Shown in pieces: positions 8,067 to 16,666 of a stretch of 44,505 nt of DNA; the stretch's first letter is position 1; each line of letters begins with the position of its first letter. The notes beneath the pieces are model-generated. The model searched no databases. It was not told where the DNA came from and saw nothing but the letters and a program-made list of their open reading frames with translations. Origin of the DNA: an uncultured Collinsella sp. (lineage in GTDB: Bacteria > Actinomycetota > Coriobacteriia > Coriobacteriales > Coriobacteriaceae); assembly GCA_959027945.1 (NCBI GenBank), contig CAUFRO010000016.1, positions 1 to 44,505 of the forward strand, in the 5' to 3' direction. The translations under genes and the position numbers were made by a program.

Positions 8067-9398
8067 ATGAAGTACTTTGGCACCGACGGCTTTCGCGGTG
8101 AGGCTAACGTTGGACTGACGGTAGAGCACGCTTATAAGATTGGCCGTTTTGTGGGCTGGTATTACGGCGCCAACCGCGAGCGCAAGGCACGCGTGATCGT
8201 GGGCAAGGACACACGTCGCTCGAGTTATATGTTCGAGGCGGCGCTGGTGAGCGGCCTGGTCGCGAGCGGCGCGGACGCCTATATGCTGCACGTGATCCCC
8301 ACGCCGGGCGTAGCGCATCAGACCGTGGAGGGCTGCTTCGATTGCGGCATCATGATCAGCGCAAGCCACAACCCGTTTTGCGATAACGGCATTAAGCTCG
8401 TCAATAGCGACGGTTTTAAGATGGACGAGGACGTACTGGAGCTCATCGAGGACTACATCGATGGCAAGAGCGAGGTCCCGCTGGCCACGGGCAACCACAT
8501 CGGTGCCACGGTGGACTACATGCAGGGTCGCAACCGCTACATTGCTTCGCTCATCGCAAGTGCGAACTTTTCGCTGCAGGGCGTCAAGATCGGCATCGAC
8601 TGCGCCAACGGTTCGGCATCCTCGGTGGCCAAGCCGGTGTTCGACGCGCTGGGCGCCGACGTGCGCGTGATCAACGCCGCGCCCGATGGCTTTAACATCA
8701 ACGTCGACTGCGGCTCCACGCATATGGAGCGCCTGCAGCGCCATGTGGTGGAGCAGGGCCTGGATGTGGGATTTGCCTACGACGGCGATGCCGACCGCTG
8801 CCTGGCCGTGGACGAGCGCGGCCGCGTGGTCGACGGCGACCAGATCCTGTACGTGTGCGGCGTGTACCTGAACAAGCACGGGCGTCTCTCGGGCGGTACC
8901 GTGGTACCGACGATCGCCAGCAACTTTGGCCTGGTCAAGTCGCTGGAGCTTGCCGGTCTGAGCGCCGTGACCAGCGGCGTGGGCGACCGTCACGTGTATG
9001 CCAAGATGCGCGAGGGCGGCTACAGCCTGGGCGGCGAGCAGACGGGCCATACGATCTTTGGCGATATCGAGCGCACGGGCGACGGCATTATGACCTCGCT
9101 GCGCGTGATGGAAGTGATTCGTGCCGAGCGCGAGACACTCTCGCAACTCACGGCTCCGTGCAAGCTGCTGCCACAGGCGCAGGTGGCCGTGCACGTGGCG
9201 GACAAGGACGCCGCGCTCGAGAATATGGGCGTGCAGAACGCCATCGCCGAGGCCGAGGCTGCGCTGGCAGGCGAGGGCCGCGTGCTCGTGCGCAAGAGCG
9301 GAACCGAGTCGGTGATTCGCGTGCTGGCCGAGGCGCCCGACCAAGCATCTGCCGATGCCGCCATGAAGCGCATCGCCAACGCGCTCGAGGCTCTGTAG
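8067..9398 (+). CDS. glmM: Phosphoglucosamine mutase GlmM
   Basis: GlmM converts glucosamine-6-phosphate to glucosamine-1-phosphate for UDP-GlcNAc and peptidoglycan synthesis in the cytoplasm. The 443 residues match the usual ~445. The sequence opens with MKYFGTDGFRG, the substrate-binding start of the family. The phosphoserine loop SASHNP has the catalytic Ser at residue 100. The metal-binding loop DGDADR is at 239-244. The sugar-specificity loop GGEQTGH and the C-terminal phosphate-binding loop RKSGTES (from 409) are also intact. The ATG follows an AAGGAG site. Because a strong hairpin sits just upstream, expression may depend on read-through or a promoter near 7990-8020. Confidence 0.97.
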   Translation: MKYFGTDGFRGEANVGLTVEHAYKIGRFVGWYYGANRERKARVIVGKDTRRSSYMFEAALVSGLVASGADAYMLHVIPTPGVAHQTVEGCFDCGIMISASHNPFCDNGIKLVNSDGFKMDEDVLELIEDYIDGKSEVPLATGNHIGATVDYMQGRNRYIASLIASANFSLQGVKIGIDCANGSASSVAKPVFDALGADVRVINAAPDGFNINVDCGSTHMERLQRHVVEQGLDVGFAYDGDADRCLAVDERGRVVDGDQILYVCGVYLNKHGRLSGGTVVPTIASNFGLVKSLELAGLSAVTSGVGDRHVYAKMREGGYSLGGEQTGHTIFGDIERTGDGIMTSLRVMEVIRAERETLSQLTAPCKLLPQAQVAVHVADKDAALENMGVQNAIAEAEAALAGEGRVLVRKSGTESVIRVLAEAPDQASADAAMKRIANALEAL

Positions 9399-9425
9399 TT
9401 ACGCGGTTTTACCAAACCGCGTAAC
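9398..9425 (+). other. 12-bp perfect hairpin at the glmM stop codon
   Basis: GTTACGCGGTTT (9398-9409) pairs with AAACCGCGTAAC (9414-9425) around a four-base loop. It begins at the last base of the glmM stop codon. No T-run follows, so it may protect the mRNA end rather than terminate. Confidence 0.5.
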
Positions 9426-9473
9426 TGCTCGACGCTGCAAACGGCCCCAAGCGGCAGTCTGATGTTCAATTTC

Positions 9474-9508
9474 AAGGGCGCGACCAGAAGGTCAGCGCCC
9501 TTTCATTT
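9474..9508 (+). terminator. glmM terminator
   Basis: AAGGGCGC plus GACC (9474-9485) pairs with GGTC plus GCGCCCTT (9490-9502), with one bulged base, followed by TTTCATTT. Confidence 0.75.
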
Positions 9509-9600
9509 CACGTCACCTTGCTCGCTTAGGGTCGTTTTCGCTGACGTTGCCAAGACATTAGCGTCAACGAACTAGTCATTGGGTGCCTAGTTATTGGGTG

Positions 9601-9639
9601 AAAAAAGGGGGCGCCGCGGATTGGTTCCGCGGCGCCCCC
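9601..9639 (-). terminator. Terminator of the M32 carboxypeptidase gene
   Basis: A perfect 14-bp stem pairs 9607-9620 with 9626-9639 around TTGGT. On the minus strand it is followed by six T residues (9606-9601). It may also stop residual plus-strand transcription. Just beside it, a 14-base word CTAGTCATTGGGTG is repeated in tandem with one change (9572-9585 and 9587-9600). Confidence 0.9.
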
Positions 9640-9664
9640 TTTGCGTTGGCGTGTCGGTTATGCC

Positions 9665-11239
9665 TTACAGCTCGTAGAGCGTGGTGAACTTGTCCTGTAG
9701 GTAGCTGCAGTAGTAGCGGGCGTCAAAGGCCATACCGCAGGCGTCCTTGATGAGTTCCGGCGCGTCCTTGGCGCGGCCCCACTGCCAAATGTGCTCGCCC
9801 AGCCAGGCGCGGACGGGTGTCAGGTCGCCACTCGCACAGGCGCCGTTGAGGTCGACACCGTCGCGGCACATGGCCGGCACAAACATGGCATCGTAGGCAC
9901 TGCCCAGCGCATACGTGGGGAAGTAGCCAAACGAGCCGCCGCTCCAGTGCGTATCCTGCAGGCAGCCGTGCGTGTCGTCGGGAACGGGAATGCCCAGGTA
10001 CTCGTCCATAAAGCGATTCCAAAGCGCGGGGATATCCTTGGCCATGGCCTCGCCGGCAAACAGCATGCGCTCGATCTCGTAGCGCACCATAACGTGCAGC
10101 GGATAGGTGAGCTCATCGGCCTCGGTGCGGATCAACGACGGCTGCGTGATGTTCACGGCGCGGTAGAGCGTGTCCTCGTCGACGTCGCCGTAGACCTCGG
10201 GTGCGTGGCGGCGCAGCACCTCGAGCAGCGGTCCCATAAAGGCGCGGCTGCGACCCACGGTGTTCTCGAAGAAGCGGCTCTGGCTCTCGTGGATGCCCAT
10301 GGAGGTGCCACCCTCAAGACAGGTGCGCGCATAGGCAGGATTGACGCCCAGCTCGTACATGGCGTGTCCCGCCTCGTGGATGATGCTGTAGACGTTGGAG
10401 ATGCAATCGTCCTCGTAGATGTGTGTCGCGATGCGCGCGTCACCCACGGCAAAGCCCTCGCTAAACGGGTGCTCGGTAAAGGCAAGCGTGGTGTCGTCCA
10501 GGTTCAGGCCGACAAGCTTCATAAGGTCGAAGCTCATGGCGCGCTGGGCGGCCTCGGGCACGCGGGCGTGCAAAAAGTCGGCATCGGGCTGCTGGCTGCG
10601 CTCGCCGATGGCGTGCACGAGCGGCACGACCGTCGCCTTGACCTCATCGCAAAACGCATCGAAGCTCTTGGCGGAAAGGCCGCGCTCGTACTGGTCGAGC
10701 CAAACATCGTATGGGTCGCGCTTGGGGTCCATAAGTTCGGCCTGATGCTTGAGCTGGCTGACGATTTTGTCCACATAGGGCTCAAAGCTCGCCCAGTCGT
10801 TGGCCGCTTTGGCCTTGTGCCACACGGCGTCGGCCTCGCAGGTGAGCCTGGTCCAGGCCTCGGCCTCCTCGGTGGGGATGACGCTTGCCTCGCGCTGGTC
10901 GCGGCCGAGCACGCGAATCTCGTCAAGCAGCTGCGGGTCGTCGATCTTTCCGCCGGTGACGGTCTCGCGTGCCAGCGAACGTACAAGTTCGACAGACTTT
11001 TCGCTGGTCAGGAGCTTATGGTGCTCGCCGGCAAGGGTGCCCATGGCGTCGGCACGGGCGGCGGCACCGTTGGCGGGAGCAATGGTCGCGCCGTCAAACT
11101 CGGCAATCTTGAGTAGGTACTCGCGGGTCCACAGCTTGCCCTCGAGCTTGCGGAACTTCTTGACGGCCTTGTCGGCCTTGACGCCCTTGGCGGCTTTTGC
11201 CACGGCGGCCTTGGCCTTCTTATCGAGTTTCTTTCCCAT
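9665..11239 (-). CDS. M32-family metallocarboxypeptidase
   Basis: M32 enzymes (Taq/Pfu carboxypeptidase type) are cytoplasmic metal-dependent carboxypeptidases that remove C-terminal residues from peptides. The 524-residue protein has the zinc motif HEAGH at 288-292. It also has the M32-specific IHESQSRFFEN block (substrate carboxylate binding) and IRTEADELTYPLHVMVRYEIE. Length is normal for the family apart from an extra ~30 residues at the start. Those residues are almost only Lys, Ala and Val (MGKKLDKKAKAAVAKAAKGV). The ATG has an AAGGAT site. The gene is transcribed alone, divergently from the pheS T-box. Confidence 0.93.
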   Translation of the reverse strand: MGKKLDKKAKAAVAKAAKGVKADKAVKKFRKLEGKLWTREYLLKIAEFDGATIAPANGAAARADAMGTLAGEHHKLLTSEKSVELVRSLARETVTGGKIDDPQLLDEIRVLGRDQREASVIPTEEAEAWTRLTCEADAVWHKAKAANDWASFEPYVDKIVSQLKHQAELMDPKRDPYDVWLDQYERGLSAKSFDAFCDEVKATVVPLVHAIGERSQQPDADFLHARVPEAAQRAMSFDLMKLVGLNLDDTTLAFTEHPFSEGFAVGDARIATHIYEDDCISNVYSIIHEAGHAMYELGVNPAYARTCLEGGTSMGIHESQSRFFENTVGRSRAFMGPLLEVLRRHAPEVYGDVDEDTLYRAVNITQPSLIRTEADELTYPLHVMVRYEIERMLFAGEAMAKDIPALWNRFMDEYLGIPVPDDTHGCLQDTHWSGGSFGYFPTYALGSAYDAMFVPAMCRDGVDLNGACASGDLTPVRAWLGEHIWQWGRAKDAPELIKDACGMAFDARYYCSYLQDKFTTLYEL

Positions 11240-11377
11240 ACCATATCCTTAATCTCGCAGGCCGCGCCGCCTTTGGGCGCACGGCCAGTTTGCACAGCTA
11301 CCCGTCTTGTACCCAGCGCGAACAAAACGGAACGCGGCGATACGCTCGCACAATGTGGTATCCTATAGCCCAATGCG

Positions 11378-11655
11378 TTGACGGAGAGGGTTTTGCCCGC
11401 CGCGTCGCCGGCAAGAGAGGGAAGGTCATGGGCTGAAAGCCTTCCTGCGGTGGCAAGGGCCAAGCGTTCACTCCCGAGCAGCGACCTCAACGGGCGCGCG
11501 GCCAGCGGCGGCGAAGCCCCAGTAGGGAAGCCGTGAGCCTCGCGATAAGGGGCGCAGAGTGGGCACGGCGGGCCAGACATCCGCCGGGTCAAACAAGGTG
11601 GTACCGCGGAATTCAACCGTCCTTGGGCAATGCACATGCCCGAGGGCGGTTTTTT
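11378..11655 (+). promoter_or_regulatory. T-box leader controlling pheST
   Basis: The conserved T-box sequence AAGGTGGTACCGCGG is at 11595-11609. It is followed by the terminator hairpin 11616-11629/11637-11650 with a T-run at 11650-11655. In stem I, GGAG (11383-11386) pairs with CTCC (11471-11474). The triplet before the closing strand and a purine is TTC (11467-11469), a phenylalanine codon and the likely specifier. Uncharged tRNA-Phe would stabilise the antiterminator and switch on pheST. A possible -10 box (TATCCT) lies at 11359-11364. Confidence 0.92.
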
Positions 11656-11741
11656 GTTACCGAACCGGGCCGCGTTTTCGCAACGTCAGACGGCGGCAGC
11701 CGCCTCGGCAAGCGGGGAGCGCGAGAGACGAAAGGGAAGAC

Positions 11742-12818
11742 ATGAGTCTGATTGATGATCTGGTCAAACTCGAGGAAGAGGCCAAGGAGCTCGTCGCGGG
11801 CGCCGACGACGCCGCAAAGCTCGAGGCCGCGCGCGTTGAGCTGCTCGGCCGCAAGGGCCGCATCACTGGCCTGATGCGCATGATGGGCAAGCTCGCCCCC
11901 GAGGATCGTCCCATGATGGGCAAGCGCGCCAACGAGATGCGCCAGCTGATTGAGGGCATGCTCGACGAGCGCACCACCGAGATGAAGGCCGCCGCCCTCA
12001 AGCACACACTCGAGCACGAGGCCGTCGATATCACGCTGCCGGGCATCCGTCCGCAGATCGGTCACCAGCACCTGATCAAGCAGATCATCGAGGAGGCCGA
12101 GGACATCTTCTGCGGCATCGGCTACACCGTCGAGTCCGGTCCCATGGTCGAAACCTCCTACTACAACTTCACCGCGCTCAACGCCCCCATGGATCACCCG
12201 AGCCGCTCGGCCCGCGACACCTTCTACGTGGTCGACAACAACCCCGGCAGCGTCGCACACCCCGAGGCTCACGCCCACGGCGAGTCCGACGTGCTGCTGC
12301 GCACCCAGACCTCGGGCGTGCAGATCCACACCATGGAGTCGCAGAAGCCGCCCATCTACATGATCTGCCCGGGCACCGTCTATCGTCCCGACACGGCCGA
12401 CGCCTGCCACCTGCCGCAGTTCAACCAGATCGAGGGCCTGGTCGTCGACGAGGGTATCACCTTTGGCGATCTTAAGGGCACGCTCGACTACTTTGTTAAG
12501 TGCATGTTTGGCGAGGATCGCAAGACGCGCTATCGCCCGCACTTCTTCCCCTTCACCGAGCCTTCCTGCGAGGTGGACGTGAGCTGCCACGTGTGCGGCG
12601 GCAAGGGCTGCAACTTCTGCAAGCACAGCGGCTGGATCGAGATCCTGGGCTGCGGCATGGTCGACCCCAACGTCCTGATCAACTGCGGCATCGACCCCGA
12701 GAAGTACACCGGCTTCGCCTTTGGTATTGGCGCCGAGCGCGTCGCGGCACTGCGCTACGACCTGCCCGACCTGCGCACGTTGATGACTGGTGACATGAGG
12801 TTCTTGAACCAGTTCTAG
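11742..12818 (+). CDS. pheS: Phenylalanine-tRNA ligase alpha subunit
   Basis: PheS is the catalytic class II subunit of the cytoplasmic alpha2-beta2 enzyme that charges tRNA-Phe. The protein has 358 residues. The N-terminal ~85 residues are a helical hairpin (coiled-coil tRNA-binding arm). The aminoacylation core contains the motif 2 region TVYRPDTADACHLPQFNQIE and motif 3 GFAFGIGAERVAALRYDLPD. The ATG at 11742 follows AAAGGGAAG; longer in-frame extensions upstream run into the T-box and are not coding. It is co-transcribed with pheT, 63 bp downstream, under T-box control. Confidence 0.97.
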   Translation: MSLIDDLVKLEEEAKELVAGADDAAKLEAARVELLGRKGRITGLMRMMGKLAPEDRPMMGKRANEMRQLIEGMLDERTTEMKAAALKHTLEHEAVDITLPGIRPQIGHQHLIKQIIEEAEDIFCGIGYTVESGPMVETSYYNFTALNAPMDHPSRSARDTFYVVDNNPGSVAHPEAHAHGESDVLLRTQTSGVQIHTMESQKPPIYMICPGTVYRPDTADACHLPQFNQIEGLVVDEGITFGDLKGTLDYFVKCMFGEDRKTRYRPHFFPFTEPSCEVDVSCHVCGGKGCNFCKHSGWIEILGCGMVDPNVLINCGIDPEKYTGFAFGIGAERVAALRYDLPDLRTLMTGDMRFLNQF

Positions 12819-12881
12819 AACGCTTTCTTCTTAGTTGCAGTTTCCGGCTCAAAGCCGCATTTATGAAAGGAGACCAGTTAG

Positions 12882-15335
12882 ATGCGCGTTTCTTACGACT
12901 GGCTCAAGACCATGATCGATATTCCGGAGGATCCCAAGACCCTTTCGGACGAATATATCCGTACCGGCACCGAGGTCGAGGCGATCGACACCGTGGGCGA
13001 GTCCTTCGACCACGTGGTGACCGCCCAGGTGCTCACCAAGACCCCGCACCCCGATAGCGACCACATGTATGTGTGCTCGGTCGACGTGGGTGACAAGAAC
13101 CTCGACGCCGACGGCAACCCCGCTCCGCTGCAGATCGTCTGCGGCGCGCAGAACTTCGAGGCCGGTGACCACATCGTCGCGGCCATGATCGGCGCTGTCC
13201 TGCCCGGCGGCGTCAAGATCAAGAAGAGCAAGCTTCGCGGCGTCGTGTCCATGGGCATGAACTGCTCCGCGCGCGAGCTCGGCTTGGGCGGCGACCACTC
13301 CGGCATCATGATCCTGCCCGAGGATACGCCCTGCGGCATGCCGTTTGCCGAGTACGTGGGCTCGAGCGACACCGTGCTCGACTGCGAGATCACGCCCAAC
13401 CGTCCCGATTGCCTGTCCATGATCGGCATGGCCCGCGAGACCGGCGCCATCTTCGACCGCGATTTCCACGTTGAGATGCCCGCCATCAAGGCCGAGACCG
13501 GCCGCGCGACCGACGACGAGCTTTCGGTCGAGATTGCCGACGAGGGCCTGTGCGACCGCTACGTTGCCCGCATCGTGCGCAACGTCAAGGTCGGCCCGTC
13601 GCCCGACTGGATGGTCAAGCGCCTTAACGCCTTGGGCGTGCGCCCGCACAACAACATCGTCGACATCACCAACTATGTGATGATGCTCACCGGTCAGCCG
13701 CTGCACGCCTTTGACCTGGACACCTTTGCCGAGCGCGATGGCCACCGTCGTGTGGTGGTTCGCGCCGCCCAGCAGGACGAGAAGTTCACGACGCTCGACG
13801 GCGAGGAGCGCACGCTTGACGCCGGCATGGGCCTCATCACCGACGGCGAGCGCCCCGTGGCGTTGGCCGGTGTTATGGGTGGCATGGATTCCGAGATCGA
13901 GGACGATACCGTTGACGTGATGGTCGAGAGCGCCTGCTTCAATGCCGGCCGCACCTCGCACACCAGCCGCGACCTTTCGCTGATCTCCGACGCCTCCATT
14001 CGCTTTGAGCGCCAGGTCGACGAGACCGGCTGCGTGGATGTCGCCAACGTTACCTGCGCGCTGATCGAGGAGATCGCCGGCGGCGAGGTTGCTCCCGGCT
14101 ATGTCGACGTTTTCCCCGCGCCCAAGACCATCGACAGCATTAAGCTGCGCCTGGCCCGCGTGCACGCCATCTGCGGTGCCGACATCGAGCCCGACTTTAT
14201 CGAGCGCTCGCTCACCCGCCTGGGCTGCACCGTCGAGCGCGACGGCGAGGACTTTATGGTCACGCCGCCGAGCTTCCGTCCCGACCTGCCGCGTGAGATC
14301 GACCTGATCGAGGAGGTTCTGCGCCTGTGGGGCATGGGTCGCGTCACGGCGACCATTCCGGCTGCCAAGAACCACATCGGCGGCCTGACTCGCGAGCAGA
14401 AGCTCACCCGCAAGGTCGGCGAGATCCTGCGCGCCTGCGGCCTCAACGAGACCACGACCTTTGGCTTTGCCGCTCCGGGCGACCTGGAGAAGATCGGCAT
14501 GTCCACCGAGGGCCGCGGCTGCCCCGTGGTGCTCATGAACCCGCTGGTGGCCGAGCAGACCGAGATGCGCCGCTCGCTGCTGCCGGGTCTGCTGCAGTCC
14601 GTTGCCTATAACGAGGCGCACGGTACGCCCAACGTACACCTGTACGAGGTCGGCAGCCTGTTCCATGGCCGCGAGAACGCCAGCCTGCCCAAGGAGACCA
14701 AGTCCGTCGCGGGCGTGCTCTCGGGCCAGTGGAGCGAGCAGTCTTGGAGCATGAAGTACCGCAAGCTGCGTTTCTTCTTTGGCAAGGGCATCGTCGAGGA
14801 GCTGCTCGCCCAGCTGCGCATCGAGAAGGTTCGCTTCCGTCCCGTCGAGGGCGAGGGCTATGCCTTCCTGCAGCCGGGTCGTGCTGCCGAGGTCCTGTCC
14901 GGCGGCACCGTGCTGGGTTGGGTCGGCGAGATCCACCCCGAGGCGCGCGAGGCTATGGGCATTGACGAGGTCGTCGTCGCCTTTGAGCTCGACTTGGATA
15001 AGCTGATCAAGGGCGCCCGCAACCAGGAGAACTACCGTGAGTTCTCGCAGTACCCGGCCGTTGAGCACGACCTCGCTATCGTGGTTGACAACACTGTGAC
15101 CTGCGAGGATCTTGAGCGTCGTATTACGAGTGCCGGCGGCAAGCTGCTCGAGGGCGTGCGCCTGTTCGATGTCTACCGCGATCCGGTCCGCATCGGCAAG
15201 GGCAAGAAATCCATGGCCTTTGCGCTTACGTATCGCTCCGACGACCACACGCTCACCAGCGAAGAGGTCGAAAAGGCGCACCAGAAGATCGTCACCAAGG
15301 TGTGCAAGGGCGTAAACGGCGAGGTCCGCGGCTAG
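12882..15335 (+). CDS. pheT: Phenylalanine-tRNA ligase beta subunit
   Basis: PheT is the structural and editing partner of PheS. Its 817 residues have the normal bacterial order. An N-terminal EMAP-like tRNA-binding domain lies at ~40-155 (HPDSDHMYVC). The B3/4 editing domain is at ~210-380 (PHNNIVDITNYVMM; GVMGG). The B5 domain is at ~405-475, followed by a catalytic-like core. The C-terminal anticodon-binding FDX-ACB domain is at ~720-815 (FSQYPAVEHDLAIVV; FDVYRDP). The ATG has an AAAGGAG site. The reading frame is intact. A hairpin with a T-run ends the operon about 110 bp downstream. Confidence 0.97.
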   Translation: MRVSYDWLKTMIDIPEDPKTLSDEYIRTGTEVEAIDTVGESFDHVVTAQVLTKTPHPDSDHMYVCSVDVGDKNLDADGNPAPLQIVCGAQNFEAGDHIVAAMIGAVLPGGVKIKKSKLRGVVSMGMNCSARELGLGGDHSGIMILPEDTPCGMPFAEYVGSSDTVLDCEITPNRPDCLSMIGMARETGAIFDRDFHVEMPAIKAETGRATDDELSVEIADEGLCDRYVARIVRNVKVGPSPDWMVKRLNALGVRPHNNIVDITNYVMMLTGQPLHAFDLDTFAERDGHRRVVVRAAQQDEKFTTLDGEERTLDAGMGLITDGERPVALAGVMGGMDSEIEDDTVDVMVESACFNAGRTSHTSRDLSLISDASIRFERQVDETGCVDVANVTCALIEEIAGGEVAPGYVDVFPAPKTIDSIKLRLARVHAICGADIEPDFIERSLTRLGCTVERDGEDFMVTPPSFRPDLPREIDLIEEVLRLWGMGRVTATIPAAKNHIGGLTREQKLTRKVGEILRACGLNETTTFGFAAPGDLEKIGMSTEGRGCPVVLMNPLVAEQTEMRRSLLPGLLQSVAYNEAHGTPNVHLYEVGSLFHGRENASLPKETKSVAGVLSGQWSEQSWSMKYRKLRFFFGKGIVEELLAQLRIEKVRFRPVEGEGYAFLQPGRAAEVLSGGTVLGWVGEIHPEAREAMGIDEVVVAFELDLDKLIKGARNQENYREFSQYPAVEHDLAIVVDNTVTCEDLERRITSAGGKLLEGVRLFDVYRDPVRIGKGKKSMAFALTYRSDDHTLTSEEVEKAHQKIVTKVCKGVNGEVRG

Positions 15336-15442
15336 GTCCTGCGCCGGATATAGACCAGCGTCGGCTGCCGCCGAGTCTTACGTGACTGCTGTTTTCGGTA
15401 TAAGGCACCGTTGAGCCTTCATATATGACACGCGCATTACAT

Positions 15443-15477
15443 AACGGCGTGCTGCTTTGTCGGCAGTGCGCCGTTTT
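15443..15477 (+). terminator. pheST terminator
   Basis: A continuous 13-bp stem (two G-T wobbles) pairs 15443-15455 with 15463-15475 around TTTGTCG and runs into TTTTG. It overlaps the candidate cbiM promoter. Confidence 0.7.
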
Positions 15478-15485
15478 GCTATGAT
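15457..15485 (+). promoter_or_regulatory. Candidate promoter of cbiMQO
   Basis: TTGTCG (15457-15462), a 17-base spacer, then TATGAT (15480-15485). The -35 hexamer lies in the loop of the pheST terminator. Transcription would start near 15492, leaving a leader of about 90 nt. Confidence 0.6.
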
Positions 15486-15495
15486 AGCCCGCGGC

Positions 15496-15575
15496 GTGTT
15501 ACGAATCTGACAATGCGTAACACTGACAAGGTGATTCAAGCGGCGTTGCAATTCTGTGCGTCGATAACCGGGAGG
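15496..15575 (+). promoter_or_regulatory. Possible cobalamin-type riboswitch in the cbiM leader
   Basis: The leader starts with the hairpin GTGTTACG/CGTAACAC (15496-15503/15516-15523). It continues with blocks in the order of the cobalamin riboswitch core: GGTGATTCAAG (15530-15540), a GC-rich segment ending in TTCTGTG, then GTCGATAACCGGGAGG. These resemble the consensus GGTGnAAnTCC, ACTGTG and AGYCnGAnACC. The last block overlaps the ribosome-binding site GGGAGG, so ligand binding could block translation. The match is partial and the element is shorter than the classical one. Confidence 0.4.
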
Positions 15576-15580
15576 CGTAT

Positions 15581-16666
15581 ATGCACATTCCAGATAACTA
15601 CCTGTCCCCGCAGACCGATGCCGTTATGGCGGTGGCGATGGTGCCCGTTTGGGTCCATTGCATCAAAAAGGTACGCGCCACGCTCGATCGCGAGCACATG
15701 GCTTTCCTGGGCATCTGCGCTGCGTTCTCCTTCTTGCTCATGATGTTTAACGTGCCGCTGCCCGGCGGCACCACGGGTCACGCCGTCGGCGGTGCACTCA
15801 TCGCGCTGCTGCTGGGCCCCGAGGCCGCGGCCATTGCGGTTTCGGTCGCACTGGCACTGCAGGCGCTGCTGTTTGGCGACGGCGGCATCCTGTCCTTTGG
15901 AGCCAACTGCTTTAACATGGCATTTGTGCTGCCGTTTGTGGCAGCCATCGTGTTCCGTGCGCTCAACGGCCGCCTGCACGACAAGAGCTGGGGCACTTCG
16001 GTTTCTGCCATCGTGAGCGGCTGGATCGGCTTGTGCGTGGCTGCCCTGTGCGCTGCCATCGAGTTCGGCATTCAGCCGATGCTCTTCACCAACGCCTCGG
16101 GTGCCCCGCTATACTGCCCCTTCCCGCTGTCTGTTTCCATTCCGGCCATGTTGATTCCGCACATGCTGGTAGCCGGTGTGGTCGAGGGCGTGGCGACTGC
16201 CGCGATCTACGGCTTTATCAAGAAGACGGCGCCGGGCGTTATCGTCGGCCCCGAAGCCGCCGATGGACAGCTTACTGCCGAGGGCGCAGCCGCCAAGAAG
16301 ACCTCGCTGGTCCCCACGCTCATCCTGGTCGCCGTGCTTGTCGTGGCCACGCCGCTGGGCCTGCTGGCCACGGGTGACGCATGGGGCGAGTGGGACGCCG
16401 AGGGCGCCGCGACCGCCGTTCAGGAGGCTGGTGACGACAGTCTGCAGACTTCGGTTGGCCTCGATACTCCGACCTTTGCCGATGTCCTGCCCACGGGCGA
16501 TTATCTGCAGGCCTATTCCGAGGAGCAGGGCCTTGACTTTGCCGGTCAGGCTGCCATGTATATCCTGTCCGGCGTGATTGGCGTGGCGGTGCTCACCATC
16601 GCATTCCGCCTGATCTCGCTGACGGTTAAGGAAAGCGGTGCTCATGGCAATAGCCGAGCTGCCTAG
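15581..16666 (+). CDS. cbiM: Cobalt ECF transporter substrate-binding component CbiM with C-terminal PDGLE-type domain
   Basis: CbiM is the metal-binding S-component of the cobalt importer CbiMQO, which supplies Co2+ for B12 synthesis. The 361-residue protein starts MHIPD, with His2 at the position that coordinates the metal in the CbiM/NikM family. The family blocks PLPGGTTGHAVGGALIA, LFGDGGILSFGANCFNMAF and PAMLIPHMLVAGVVEG follow. A C-terminal extension (residues ~243-361) has a helix followed by GLLATGDAWGEWD and a last helix. This is a PDGLE/CbiN-like module, explaining why no separate cbiN is present. The ATG has GGGAGG upstream. It overlaps cbiQ by 23 bp. Confidence 0.95.
   Translation: MHIPDNYLSPQTDAVMAVAMVPVWVHCIKKVRATLDREHMAFLGICAAFSFLLMMFNVPLPGGTTGHAVGGALIALLLGPEAAAIAVSVALALQALLFGDGGILSFGANCFNMAFVLPFVAAIVFRALNGRLHDKSWGTSVSAIVSGWIGLCVAALCAAIEFGIQPMLFTNASGAPLYCPFPLSVSIPAMLIPHMLVAGVVEGVATAAIYGFIKKTAPGVIVGPEAADGQLTAEGAAAKKTSLVPTLILVAVLVVATPLGLLATGDAWGEWDAEGAATAVQEAGDDSLQTSVGLDTPTFADVLPTGDYLQAYSEEQGLDFAGQAAMYILSGVIGVAVLTIAFRLISLTVKESGAHGNSRAA

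Noticed and set aside
12861..15281. 806-codon minus-strand frame opposite pheT
   Set aside because: It is a GC-bias shadow of pheT and has no recognisable domain.
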